DNA of 64,000 nt from Rhizobium sp. Root482 (GTDB taxonomy: Bacteria; Pseudomonadota; Alphaproteobacteria; Rhizobiales; Rhizobiaceae). Shown here piece by piece: positions 26,130 through 34,992 of this stretch. The stretch covers positions 302,495-366,494 of the forward strand of contig NZ_LMFA01000024.1 of the NCBI RefSeq assembly GCF_001426565.1, read 5' to 3'. The position numbers and the translations under genes were made by a program. The notes under the pieces were generated by a model that saw nothing but the letters and a program-made list of their open reading frames with translations, did no database searches and was not told where the DNA came from. Position 1 is the first letter of the stretch, and every line of letters starts with the position of its first letter.

Positions 26130-28193
26130 TCAGGCGGGTTGCGCTTCCTCGGAATGGCGCGCCTGCCATTGGCGCAGCAGAACCGGAACGATCAGGACCA
26201 GGCCGAGCAGCGAGGAATAGATTTCGGGCGCGACGAGGAGCAGGGCGGCAAGCACCAGCAGCACGTTCTCCCAGGATCGCGTGCGCACCAGCAGGTAACG
26301 CGACAAAGCGGCACCCAGGCAGGTGATGCCCAACATGCAGCCCAGGAAGGCCGTGAAGAAGTCCGGCCAGTTGAAATCCTTCGTCACCAGCAGGAGGGAT
26401 GGGGAGAAGACGAACACGAAGGGAACCAGCGCCTTGCCGAGGCCCAGCCGGAAAGCCGTATTGCCGGTCTTGAACGGGTCCGCGCCCGCCATGCCCGCCG
26501 CGGCGTAGGCCGCCAGTGCCACCGGCGGCGTAATGTCCGCCAGCAGTCCGTAGTAGAAGACGAAAAAGTGGGCGACGATCGGCTCGACGCCGAGCATCAC
26601 CAGTGCCGGCGCAGCGATGGTCACCATGATGATGTAATTGGCTGTCGTCGGGATGCCGCAGCCCATCAGGATGCACACCACGCCGGTCATCAGCAGGGTG
26701 AACAGCAAGGTCAGGCCCTGGGTCGAGAAGATCATCTCGGGAATGAAGGTGCTGAAAAACAGCGAAAGATGTCCCGCCGTCGAGGTGACGATATAGGACA
26801 GCTTGAAGCCCACGCCCGTCAGGGTGACGATGCCCACGACAATGCCGACGGTGGCAGCGGCGGCCCCGACGGCAAGCGCATATTTGGCGCCGTCGCGCAG
26901 GCAGACGACGATCTCGGCGATCGACATGCGCCGGCGCGGATTGAGCAGGCCGACGGCGATGCACAGGGTGATGCCCCAGAAGGCGGCGAGGTAGGGCGTA
27001 TAGCCGGAGAGCAGAACGGCGATGAGGACGACGAGCGGAATGATCGTCGGCCAGTCCCGCTTCAGGGCTTCGACGACATCGGGCATTTCGTCCGGCCGCA
27101 GGCCCCTCAGGCCGGTGCGCTTGGCTTCGAAATGCACCTGCATGAAGACGCCGAAGAAATGCATGAAGGCGGGCACGATGGCCGCCAGGATGATGGTCGT
27201 GTAGGGCAGTTCCAGAAATTCGATCATCAGGAAGGCGGCGGCGCCCATGATCGGTGGCGTTACCTGCCCGCCGGTGGAGGAAGCCGCCTCCACGGCGGCT
27301 GCGAAATGCTTTTTGTAGCCGAGCCGGATCATTGCCGGAATTGTCAGCGAACCGACGGTAACGGTGTTGGCGACCGACGAGCCGGAGATCATGCCGAACA
27401 GCGCCGAACCGAAGATCGACACCTTGGCCGGGCCACCCGCATAGCGGCCGGCGACCCATGCCGCGCAATCGAGGAAGAGCTGGCCCAGCCCGATGCGGGT
27501 GGCGAACACGCCGAACAGCACGAAGTGGAACACATAGGTGGCGACGACGCCGAGCGCGATGCCGTAGACGCCCTGCGTCGTCAGATAGAGGTGATCGACA
27601 AGCTGGGAGACGGAGGCGCCGGGATGAACGAGGATGCTCGGCATATATTGCCCGAACAGCGCATAGGCCATGAAGGCTACCGCGATGATGGGCAGGGGGA
27701 TGCCGACGGAGCGCCGCGTGGCTTCGAGCAGGAGCACGATCAGAATCAGGCCGAGAACCACATCCGAGGTCGTCGGATTACCGACCCGGAAGGCGAGATC
27801 ATCGAGCGGGATCATCGGCACGTGCATGACCGCCACCACGGCGGCAATCGCCAGCAGCCAGTCGAAAACAGGTATGCCCAACGGCCGCAGCAGGCTGGAT
27901 TGCGCGGGCTCGTCATAGCTTCTCTTCACCAGCGGAAAGACGAGAAAAACCAGCGCCAGCACCATGGACAGGTGGATGCCCCGGTGCAGCATCTCCTGCA
28001 GCAGGCCGAAGCCGGCAGTGTAATAGTGAAACAGCGACAGCGCCACCAGGAGAAAGCCGACCAGCCATCCGGCCGTCTGTGTCAGCGGCCGGAAGCGGAT
28101 TTCGGAGTCGAATTTCTCCTCCAGTTCCCGGGCCTTCTCCTCGTCGAAATCCAGGCCGGAAAGCTTGATCTTGTCGCCGCCGTTGTCACTCAT
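26130..28193 (-). CDS. TRAP transporter fused permease (DctQM, TAXI-associated)
   Basis: This 687-aa inner-membrane protein has many hydrophobic spans. An N-terminal part with about four to six spans is fused to a DctM-type large permease (SAALFGMISGSSVANTVTVGSLTIPAMIRLGYKKHFAAAVEAASSTGGQVTPP near 235-290, and GCGIPTTANYIIM near 510). This fused form goes with TAXI-type binding proteins. TRAP systems use the ion gradient, not ATP. It is 86 bases downstream of the binding-protein gene, with a terminator-like hairpin between. Confidence 0.95.
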   Translation of the reverse strand: MSDNGGDKIKLSGLDFDEEKARELEEKFDSEIRFRPLTQTAGWLVGFLLVALSLFHYYTAGFGLLQEMLHRGIHLSMVLALVFLVFPLVKRSYDEPAQSSLLRPLGIPVFDWLLAIAAVVAVMHVPMIPLDDLAFRVGNPTTSDVVLGLILIVLLLEATRRSVGIPLPIIAVAFMAYALFGQYMPSILVHPGASVSQLVDHLYLTTQGVYGIALGVVATYVFHFVLFGVFATRIGLGQLFLDCAAWVAGRYAGGPAKVSIFGSALFGMISGSSVANTVTVGSLTIPAMIRLGYKKHFAAAVEAASSTGGQVTPPIMGAAAFLMIEFLELPYTTIILAAIVPAFMHFFGVFMQVHFEAKRTGLRGLRPDEMPDVVEALKRDWPTIIPLVVLIAVLLSGYTPYLAAFWGITLCIAVGLLNPRRRMSIAEIVVCLRDGAKYALAVGAAAATVGIVVGIVTLTGVGFKLSYIVTSTAGHLSLFFSTFIPEMIFSTQGLTLLFTLLMTGVVCILMGCGIPTTANYIIMVTIAAPALVMLGVEPIVAHFFVFYYGLLADITPPVALAAYAAAGMAGADPFKTGNTAFRLGLGKALVPFVFVFSPSLLLVTKDFNWPDFFTAFLGCMLGITCLGAALSRYLLVRTRSWENVLLVLAALLLVAPEIYSSLLGLVLIVPVLLRQWQARHSEEAQPA

Positions 28194-28223
28194 GTCCGGT
28201 TCTCTCTGCTGACTTTCCAGAAA

Positions 28224-28255
28224 AAAGAGGCAGAAGATCTGCCTTCCGCCTCTTT
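28224..28255 (-). terminator. Hairpin between TAXI binding-protein and permease genes
   Basis: Arms AAAGAGGC (28224-28231) and GCCTCTTT (28248-28255) enclose a second possible stem (GGCAGA 28229-28234 with TCTGCC 28238-28243). On the minus strand a run of six T follows. It has the form of an intrinsic terminator or attenuator. Confidence 0.75.
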
Positions 28256-28279
28256 GTTACCAGTCTGTTTGGGCACTGC

Positions 28280-29269
28280 TTATTTGAGCGCTCCGACTTC
28301 CTTGTAGAACTTCTCCGCGCCTGGATGGAACGGAATGCCGGCGCTGGTGACCGCATTCTTGAGCGTGATGAGCTTGCCCTTGGCATGGCCAGCCTGCAGC
28401 GCCTTCTGGCTCTCGTCGCTGTAAAGCGATTTGACGATGTTGTAGACAAGCTCTTCGGACTGCTTGGCGCTCGTCACCCATTGGGCGGCGACTGATATGG
28501 TCTTGGTTTCGCCGACATTCTTGTAGGTGCCATCCGGCACGGTGTCGGTGGAAAAGAATTTCTGCTCGGATAGGAGCTTGTCGGCCTCGGGGCCGGAGAT
28601 CGGCACCAGCGTGATGTCGTTGGTGCTGGAAAGTTCGACGATGGCACCGGTCGGATAGCCGCCGACGAAGAAATAGGCATCGAGCGCGCCATCCCGCAGC
28701 CGCTCGCCGGCGGGGCCGGGCTTGAGGTATTCGGGCTCCACGTCCTTCTCGGTCAGCCCGTAAGCCGAAAGCACGAGACGCGCGTCGACAATGGTGCCGG
28801 AACCCGGCTCGTCTAGGGAAACACGCTTACCCTTCAGATCGGCCACAGTCTTGATGCCGGCATCGGCGCGAGCGACGAGATGGATCGTTTCGGGATAGAG
28901 CGTTGCGATCAGCCGCAGGTCCTCGACCTTGTCCTTGCCTTCATAGAGGCCGGTCCCCGTCTGGGCCCAGTAGGCGACGTCGGACTGCGTGAAGCCGGAT
29001 TCGGAGGCGCCCGAGTGGATGGCGTTGATGTTGGCCACGGACCCGTTCGAGGAGACTGCGGTGGAGACCAGGCCTTCCACGCCGGCCGATCCCGTTGCCG
29101 AGATCGCGTTGGCGATCAGGCCGCCGACAGGATAATAGGTGCCCGACGTGCCGCCGGTTCCGATACGAAAAAACGCCTGCTGTGCACGGGCCGGAGAAAA
29201 GCCGGCTGCCGCAAGTCCCGCGGCAGCGGTCCCGATGGCGAATGCGCGGCGACTGATCAAAATGCTCAT
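28280..29269 (-). CDS. TRAP transporter TAXI-family solute-binding protein
   Basis: This 329-aa periplasmic protein has a twin-arginine-like signal (SRRAFAIGTAAAGLAAAGFSPARA, cleavage near 29) and the TAXI-family core FRIGTGGTSGTYYPVGGLIANAI, LKGKRVSLDEPGSGT, and a C-terminal FHPGAEKFYKEVGALK. TAXI proteins bind glutamate-like or other carboxylates and feed the fused permease downstream. A consensus TTGACA -35 element lies about 50 bases upstream. Confidence 0.95.
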   Translation of the reverse strand: MSILISRRAFAIGTAAAGLAAAGFSPARAQQAFFRIGTGGTSGTYYPVGGLIANAISATGSAGVEGLVSTAVSSNGSVANINAIHSGASESGFTQSDVAYWAQTGTGLYEGKDKVEDLRLIATLYPETIHLVARADAGIKTVADLKGKRVSLDEPGSGTIVDARLVLSAYGLTEKDVEPEYLKPGPAGERLRDGALDAYFFVGGYPTGAIVELSSTNDITLVPISGPEADKLLSEQKFFSTDTVPDGTYKNVGETKTISVAAQWVTSAKQSEELVYNIVKSLYSDESQKALQAGHAKGKLITLKNAVTSAGIPFHPGAEKFYKEVGALK

Positions 29270-29295
29270 ATTTACCTCCCAGAAAAAGACGGGCA

Positions 29296-29324
29296 GAATG
29301 TTGCAGTAAGCAAAGCTTTGTCAA
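29296..29324 (-). promoter_or_regulatory. Probable sigma-70 promoter of the TAXI-TRAP operon
   Basis: On the minus strand a perfect TTGACA (29324-29319) is followed after 17 bases by ACATTC (29301-29296), a weak -10. A 10-bp palindrome CAAAGCTTTG (29311-29320) covers the spacer and could be an operator. Confidence 0.35.
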
Positions 29325-29418
29325 CCTGTTAAGTGCGTCTCGCTCAAATCGAACGCGTCTTCATGCTGCGCAGTTTCGGTAAAAGTGTCCGGACGGATTT
29401 TAAGTCACGGTCCAGAGT

Positions 29419-30282
29419 TCAGTCGCCGAGCAGTTGACGGTCGTCGCCGTCGCGGCGGCTGACGAGTTCCTCCTTGATGCCCCGCAACGTGTTCATGGCC
29501 TTGTTGCGGTCCGTATAGGCGACGAGATTGGCCAGCATGTCGATGACCGCCAGATAGGCGAACCGCGTCGAGGTCGGTCGGAAGATATTCTTGCCTTCCG
29601 GCAGATCGACGGAGATGACCACATCCGCGGCCGCGGCAACGGGCGAGCCGCCTTGAGTAATGACGATGGTGGGAATGCCTCGCCTGCGCAGGAGTTCCAG
29701 GCAATGGACGAGTGCCGGATCGCGGCCCGTGAAGGAGGAGCAGAACACCACCGTGCCCGGCTGGGCGGCGGCGGATATCATCGCGTTCATATTGTGGTCG
29801 TTCGACGAATTGATGTGGCAGCCAAGGCGGAAAAGCCGGTTGTGCAGCTCATTGACGATCATTGCGGAATTGCCGCTGGCGCCGAAGGCCTGGATGAAAT
29901 CCGCGCCGCGCAGCAGCCGGGCGGCCGCGTCGAGCGCGGCCAAATCGAGCTGCCGATGCAGTTGGAACAGCGCGTTTTGCGCCTTGGCGATGATATCCTC
30001 GACGACCTCTTTCGGCGTCTGGGTCGGCACTTCCGGCTTGATATACCGCAGGCCGACATAGGTGAGCTTGGCAAGCTGCACCTTGAAATCCGGGTAGCCC
30101 TTGCAGCCGAGCCGGCGGCTGAAGCGGGTGACCGTCGGCGGCGAAACGCTGGCTCGGTCGGCAAGTTCGCCGATCGAAGAGTTGACGACGAAATCCACAT
30201 CATCAAGGACAAGCTGCGCGAGCTTCCTGTCGAGGCCGGAAAGCCGGCCCTCCTCATCCGACAAGGCATGAAAAAGGTCCAT
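29419..30282 (-). CDS. MurR/RpiR-family transcriptional regulator
   Basis: This 287-aa regulator has the N-terminal RpiR helix-turn-helix (IGELADRASVSPPTVTRFSRRLGCKGYPDFKVQLAK about 37-72) and a C-terminal SIS domain (about 115-270: FIQAFGASGNSAMIVNELHNRLFRLGC and GTVVFCSSFTGRDP). SIS domains bind phosphosugars or related metabolites. It lies just upstream of the TAXI-TRAP operon on the same strand and near the divergent MlrC operon; either could be its target. A GAAA-N5-TTTC inverted repeat lies 46 bases before its start. Confidence 0.92.
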   Translation of the reverse strand: MDLFHALSDEEGRLSGLDRKLAQLVLDDVDFVVNSSIGELADRASVSPPTVTRFSRRLGCKGYPDFKVQLAKLTYVGLRYIKPEVPTQTPKEVVEDIIAKAQNALFQLHRQLDLAALDAAARLLRGADFIQAFGASGNSAMIVNELHNRLFRLGCHINSSNDHNMNAMISAAAQPGTVVFCSSFTGRDPALVHCLELLRRRGIPTIVITQGGSPVAAAADVVISVDLPEGKNIFRPTSTRFAYLAVIDMLANLVAYTDRNKAMNTLRGIKEELVSRRDGDDRQLLGD

Positions 30283-30327
30283 CGGTCCCTACCTCCCAGG
30301 GTGTAGCGTTAAGACGCTCAAGTCTAT

Positions 30328-30340
30328 GAAAATCAATTTC
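30328..30340. promoter_or_regulatory. Possible RpiR-type operator
   Basis: GAAAATCAATTTC has inverted GAAA and TTTC arms, the general form of many MurR/RpiR sites. It lies 46 bases upstream of the RpiR gene, suggesting autoregulation. Confidence 0.4.
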
Positions 30341-30432
30341 TCGCCGAGTTGGTCATAGCACGGTGTCTGCCGACGTCCATGGGCAAGCAGTCTTCGCGTG
30401 GAACTCATCCAGCCCGTGTTGCGCGTCCGGCA

Positions 30433-30561
30433 TTTCACCAGGCCCGCAGCGACGGGCATGTACGCGCAGGCCGTTTCGATGCCGTCCCGCTCGCTTCGGG
30501 AGGTAGAAAATTTTGCGTCTTCTCCGTTTGAGGAGGACAGGCGAAGGCGGGCCTGGTGAAA
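30433..30561. repeat. Long inverted repeat in a 694-base gene-poor spacer
   Basis: A perfect 15-bp inverted repeat (TTTCACCAGGCCCGC at 30433-30447, its complement at 30547-30561) encloses 99 bases that contain a further small stem (TCTCC and GGAGG near 30520-30535). The spacer 30283-30976 has no convincing protein gene. Upstream of it are AT-rich stretches (30750-30843). The element could be a structured RNA, an old mobile-element remnant or an operator loop; no transposase-like coding is seen. Confidence 0.6.
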
Positions 30562-30829
30562 ATAATGTCGCCGGAAGACTGTATCAATTTCACGGCTTCC
30601 TTTGATTTCCCGCAAATTTTCAGCGCGCCAGCACCGCTGTGCGATATCGGAATGGTTTGAAATCAATGAGCGATTCAAAGCCAGGCGGTGTATCGCGAGC
30701 GTTTCCGCCGTGAGCGTGGGCATGAAAATTACCTCACTTTTTGCTGCCAAGAAAACAGATTACAGAACGGGAAGGCTTTATCGCAACGCATGTTGACTTT
30801 CCTCAAAATCGCAGCATTATCAAGAAAAT

Positions 30830-30843
30830 AAATTACATAATTT
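30830..30843. promoter_or_regulatory. AT-rich palindrome upstream of the MlrC operon
   Basis: AAATTACATAATTT has perfect AAATTA/TAATTT arms around CA. It lies 133 bases before the MlrC gene in an AT-rich part of the spacer and is a candidate operator or promoter element. Confidence 0.4.
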
Positions 30844-30976
30844 GGTGATAACCCGCCAGGGAAGGCTTGTTCCGGCAAGCTGAAAGCCCTTCGGATCGGC
30901 CGGAGCCATGCCATGGGCAACGCGGCCGGCTGTAGCCGGGAAAGTAACGGCCTACCCACATTCGGAACAGACGGAC

Positions 30977-32458
30977 ATGCGCATTTTCACGGCCTCTCTT
31001 GCCACTGAAACCAACACTTTCTCGCCCGTTCCCACGGATATGAACGCCTTCAAGGCGGCCTTTTATGCAGGTCCCGGCGATCATCCCGACACGCCGACGC
31101 TCTGCTCCTCCGTCGTGCCGATCCTGCGCCGGCGCGGCCGCGCCGAGGGTCTCACCGTCATCGAGGGAACATCCTGTTGGGCCGAGCCCGCCGGCCTCAT
31201 CCAGCGCAGGACCTTCGAGACGCTGCGCGACCGGATTCTCGACGAACTGAGGGCCGCGCTGCCGGTCGATGCGGTCGTGCTGGGCCTGCATGGCGCCATG
31301 GTGGCGCAGGGCTATGACGATCCGGAAGGCGACCTGCTCCAGCGGGTTCGCGCCATCGTCGGACCAGATGTGCTTATCGCCGCCGAGTTCGACCCGCACA
31401 GCCACCTCACCGACCGGCGCCTGGACAATCTCGACCTGATGGCGACCTTCCTCGAATTTCCCCATACGGATTTCGAGGAGCGCGGCGAGCATGTCGTCGA
31501 TCTCGCCCTGCGCACGCTGAGAGGCGAGATCAAGCCGGTGATCTCCACCTTCGACTGCCGCATGATCACCATCTATCCGACGAGCCGCGAGCCGATGCGC
31601 TCCTTTATCGATCGGCTGAAGGCCATGGAAGGCCGGGACGGCATTCTCTCCATCTCCGTCATCCATGGCTTTATGGCCGGTGACGTGCCGGATATGGGAA
31701 CGCGCATCGTCGTCGTCACCGACGATGACAAGACAAGCGGCGATAGATTGGCCGAAAAACTCGGCCATGAACTTTACGGTCTGCGCCGGCAGGCAGCGAT
31801 GCCGATGTCCGACACCGAGGCCGGGCTCGACCGGGCGGTGGCGTTGCGGGCCGAAAGGCCGGACGTGCCGGTCGTCATCGCCGATGTCTGGGACAATCCG
31901 GGCGGTGGCGTTGCGGGAGACGCAACGCATATCCTGCGCCGGATGATCGAGCGCGGCTTCGAAAATGTCGCGGTCGCAACGATCTGGGATCCGATCGCCG
32001 TCTCCTTCTGCCATGCGGCGGGTGAAGGCGCCGAGCTTGCCCTACGCCTCGGCGGCAAATCCGGGCCGCAGGGCGGCGAGCCGCTCGACTTGCGCGTGAC
32101 GGTCGAGGCGGTGTTCGACGCGGGCTGGCAGAGTTTCCGCAACAGCCAGGTGACGCTAGGTGCAGCCGCCGTGGTGCGTCCGCTCGGCACGACGCTCGAT
32201 ATCGTGCTGATCACCAGCCGCACCCAGACCTATGAGCCGGACATCTTCGCAAACCAGGGCATCGATTTCACCCAGAAGGCCTTCCTGCTTGTGAAATCCA
32301 CCAACCATTTCCATGCTGGCTTCCAGCCGGTCTCTTCCGAGATCGTCTATATTGCCGCACCGACCTCCTACCCGACCGATCCGGCGACGACGCCCTACCA
32401 GAAGGCCAGCCTTGGCCTCTGGCCGCGCGTCGCTGATCCGCTCGGGCTCGAAACCTGA
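30977..32458 (+). CDS. M81-family (MlrC) metallopeptidase-like protein
   Basis: This 493-aa protein has the M81/MlrC signatures: IFTASLATETNTFSPVPT at the N-terminus, LGLHGAMVAQGYDDPEGDLLQRVRAIVG (about 93-120) with likely metal ligands, and AEFDPHSHLTD (about 129-139). The C-terminal MlrC domain starts about residue 305. The founding member degrades linearised microcystin, but most relatives sit with peptide importers in soil bacteria and probably hydrolyse small amide or peptide substrates. The ATG at 30977 matches the family N-terminus. It leads an operon with a complete dipeptide-class ABC importer. Confidence 0.9.
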   Translation: MRIFTASLATETNTFSPVPTDMNAFKAAFYAGPGDHPDTPTLCSSVVPILRRRGRAEGLTVIEGTSCWAEPAGLIQRRTFETLRDRILDELRAALPVDAVVLGLHGAMVAQGYDDPEGDLLQRVRAIVGPDVLIAAEFDPHSHLTDRRLDNLDLMATFLEFPHTDFEERGEHVVDLALRTLRGEIKPVISTFDCRMITIYPTSREPMRSFIDRLKAMEGRDGILSISVIHGFMAGDVPDMGTRIVVVTDDDKTSGDRLAEKLGHELYGLRRQAAMPMSDTEAGLDRAVALRAERPDVPVVIADVWDNPGGGVAGDATHILRRMIERGFENVAVATIWDPIAVSFCHAAGEGAELALRLGGKSGPQGGEPLDLRVTVEAVFDAGWQSFRNSQVTLGAAAVVRPLGTTLDIVLITSRTQTYEPDIFANQGIDFTQKAFLLVKSTNHFHAGFQPVSSEIVYIAAPTSYPTDPATTPYQKASLGLWPRVADPLGLET

Positions 32459-32515
32459 ACCCGGCGCCGGACGGGAGCCGGCACCGGTATAACCTGACAA
32501 GAAGAGGGGAATAAC

Positions 32516-34030
32516 ATGAAAACTGCACTCATTCTCACGACGCTGGCGGCGCTCGCCGGCACCAGCGGTCTTGCCATCGCCCAGACGACGGACGGCATAC
32601 TGACGGTTGCGACCATCGGCGAGCCGCCGACGCTCGACGCCATGCAGACGCCGACCGATATCGTGCTGACCATCGACCAGCACATTTTCGAGACGCTTTA
32701 TACCTACGACAATGAATGGCGTTCCGTGCCGCTACTGGCGGCCGCCATGCCGGAGATTTCGGAGGATGGCCTCACCTACCGTATCGCGTTGCGCGAGGGC
32801 GTGAAATTCCATGATGGCAGCGATTTCGATTCCAAGGACGTGACCGCCTCGCTCAAGCGCTGGATGGAAATCAACTCCAAGGGCAAGCAGGTCGCAGAGG
32901 TCGTCGAGAGCCTGTCGGAAGACGGCGCCAACGCCATCGTCGTCAAGCTGAAGTCGCGCTATGCGCCGCTGCTTGCGACCTTCTCCCAGGCTTCTATCAT
33001 CCTGCCTTCGGAAAAGATCGCCGAGACGCTGACCGAGTTCGTCGGCACCGGTCCCTATGTGCTGAAGGAGCGCAAGCCCGACCAGTACACCCAGTTGGTC
33101 CGCTTCGAGGATTACAAGTCGCCGGAGGGCGAGCCGAGCAACTACGCCGGCAAGCGCGTGGCGATTGCCAAGGAAATCCGCTTCGTGCCGGTGCCCGATG
33201 CCAATACCCGCGTCGAGGGCCTGATCGCCGGCCAGTTCGATTTCGCCGATGCGCTGCCCGTCAGCGCCTATGAGCGCGTCGAGGAGAGCGGCAAGGCCAA
33301 GCCCGTCATCTACGAAAACACCGGTTGGGCTTCGCTCAACATGAACATGAAGGAAGGTCTGCTCACCAGGAAGGAATTGCGCCAGGCCGTACAGGTGGCG
33401 CTCAATCCGAATGACATGATGCTTGCCGCCTTCTCCGACGAACGCTTCTTCAGCGTCGATGGCTCATTCTTCCCGAAGGGCTCGCTCTGGCACACCGAGG
33501 CAGGCGTCACCCGCTACGGCGAGGGCGATCCGGAAGCGGCCGCCAAGCTCCTGGAAGCCGCCGGCTACGACGGCACGCCGATCCGCCTGATGACCAGCCG
33601 GCAGTACGAATTCCACTACAAGATCGGCGAGGTCGCCAAGGCCTATCTCGAAGCCGCCGGCTTCAAGGTCGATCTGCAGGTGGTGGATTGGGCGACCTTG
33701 ACGACGCGCCGTGCCGATCCGAAGGAATGGGACATCTTCATCACCCATTCCAACTTCCCCGGCGACCCGACGACGATCAACACCATCACCGACGCCTATC
33801 CCGGCTGGTATGTTTCCGACGCAAAGACCAAGGCCGTCTCGGTCTACATGGATGCCGTCACGGACGCGGAGAAGCAGAAGGCCTGGGAAGGCATCCAGAC
33901 GGTCATCTACGATGAGGCGCCGCTCTTCAAGGTTGGTAATTTCAATGCGGTCACGGGTGTCGCTACCGGCATTTCCGACTATACGCCGACCTATTGGCCG
34001 CATTTCTGGAACGTCACCCCGAAGAAGTGA
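32516..34030 (+). CDS. ABC transporter substrate-binding protein, family 5
   Basis: This 504-aa protein has a Sec signal peptide (LTTLAALAGTSGLAIAQ, cleavage near 23) and the SBP_bac_5 fold with ITDAYPGWYV and FVGTGPYVLKERKPDQY segments. It delivers its ligand to the two permeases encoded 11 bases downstream. An AGAGGGGAA ribosome site precedes the ATG. Its pairing with the MlrC protein suggests uptake of a peptide or amide that MlrC then cleaves. Confidence 0.93.
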   Translation: MKTALILTTLAALAGTSGLAIAQTTDGILTVATIGEPPTLDAMQTPTDIVLTIDQHIFETLYTYDNEWRSVPLLAAAMPEISEDGLTYRIALREGVKFHDGSDFDSKDVTASLKRWMEINSKGKQVAEVVESLSEDGANAIVVKLKSRYAPLLATFSQASIILPSEKIAETLTEFVGTGPYVLKERKPDQYTQLVRFEDYKSPEGEPSNYAGKRVAIAKEIRFVPVPDANTRVEGLIAGQFDFADALPVSAYERVEESGKAKPVIYENTGWASLNMNMKEGLLTRKELRQAVQVALNPNDMMLAAFSDERFFSVDGSFFPKGSLWHTEAGVTRYGEGDPEAAAKLLEAAGYDGTPIRLMTSRQYEFHYKIGEVAKAYLEAAGFKVDLQVVDWATLTTRRADPKEWDIFITHSNFPGDPTTINTITDAYPGWYVSDAKTKAVSVYMDAVTDAEKQKAWEGIQTVIYDEAPLFKVGNFNAVTGVATGISDYTPTYWPHFWNVTPKK

Positions 34031-34041
34031 GGCGATAGACC

Positions 34042-34992
34042 ATGGCAAGGATCGCCCGGGCACTCCTGAACCGGCTTTGGGGCATGGTTATCGTGCTTGC
34101 CCTCGTCGTGACGGTTGTTTTCGTCATCGTCCGGGTCACCCCGGGCGATCCCGCCGCCGTCATGCTGGGGTCGGATGCGACCCCGCAGGACATCGCGCAG
34201 CTGCGCACGAAGATGGGGCTCGATGCACCGCTGATCACCCAATATGGCCAGTTCGTGCTGGGTATCCTGAAAGGCGATCTCGGCCAGTCGATCTTCCTCA
34301 ATCAGCCGGTGACCACGGCCCTTGCGGCGCGTGCGGAGCCGACCTTCTTCCTCACCCTGTTTTCCATCTTCATCGCGGTGGCGATCGCCCTTCCGGTCGG
34401 GATTCTTTCCGCCGTGAAACGGGGAACGCTCTTCGACCAGATCGTCGTGACCCTCACCATGGTGGCGGCGAGCGTGCCGAGCTTCTGGCTCGGCCTCCTG
34501 CTCATCCAGGCCTTCGCCGTTGGCCAGGGCTGGTTCCCGGCGTCCGGCTATGGCGGCCCGGACACGTCGCTTATCGAGCGGTTGCATCACCTCGTCCTGC
34601 CTGCGATGGCGCTCGGGATCGTCAATTCCGCGCTGATCACCCGTTTTACCCGCGCCGCCATGCTGGATGTTCTCGGTGATGATTATGTGCGAACCGCCCG
34701 CGCCAAGGGGGCCAGCGAAAAGCGCGTGATCCTCAAGCATGCGCTGAAAAATGCGATGATCCCGATCATCACGGTCATCGGCCTTTCCATCGCCATGCTG
34801 GTGGCGGGCGCGGTAGTGACCGAAACCGTGTTCGGCCTGCCGGGCGTCGGCAATCTCGTTGTTTCGGCAGTGCTGCGCCGCGATTATCCCGTCATTCAGG
34901 GCGCGCTGCTGGTCGTCGCGGCGATATACGTGCTGATCAATTTCGTCGTCGATATCCTCTACATCCTCGTCGATCCCAGGGTGCGCCTATGA
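34042..34992 (+). CDS. ABC transporter permease (DppB type)
   Basis: This 316-aa permease has an N-terminal FVIVRVTPGDPAAVMLG, six spans and the EAA loop TARAKGASEKRVILKHALKNAMIPIIT. It follows the binding-protein gene by 11 bases and overlaps the next permease by four bases (34989-34992). Unlike the other importer operons here, no hairpin separates binding protein and permease. Confidence 0.93.
   Translation: MARIARALLNRLWGMVIVLALVVTVVFVIVRVTPGDPAAVMLGSDATPQDIAQLRTKMGLDAPLITQYGQFVLGILKGDLGQSIFLNQPVTTALAARAEPTFFLTLFSIFIAVAIALPVGILSAVKRGTLFDQIVVTLTMVAASVPSFWLGLLLIQAFAVGQGWFPASGYGGPDTSLIERLHHLVLPAMALGIVNSALITRFTRAAMLDVLGDDYVRTARAKGASEKRVILKHALKNAMIPIITVIGLSIAMLVAGAVVTETVFGLPGVGNLVVSAVLRRDYPVIQGALLVVAAIYVLINFVVDILYILVDPRVRL

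Noticed and set aside
26091..28307. Very long open frame (over 700 codons) opposite the TRAP permease gene
   Set aside because: It is the antisense shadow of a strongly supported permease: composition rich in Gln, His, Arg and Asp with no family motif, and it arises from GC-rich codon bias.
30289..30750. 153-codon minus-strand frame in the RpiR-MlrC spacer
   Set aside because: No recognisable domain, no convincing ribosome site, and it runs through the long inverted repeat; treated as non-coding.
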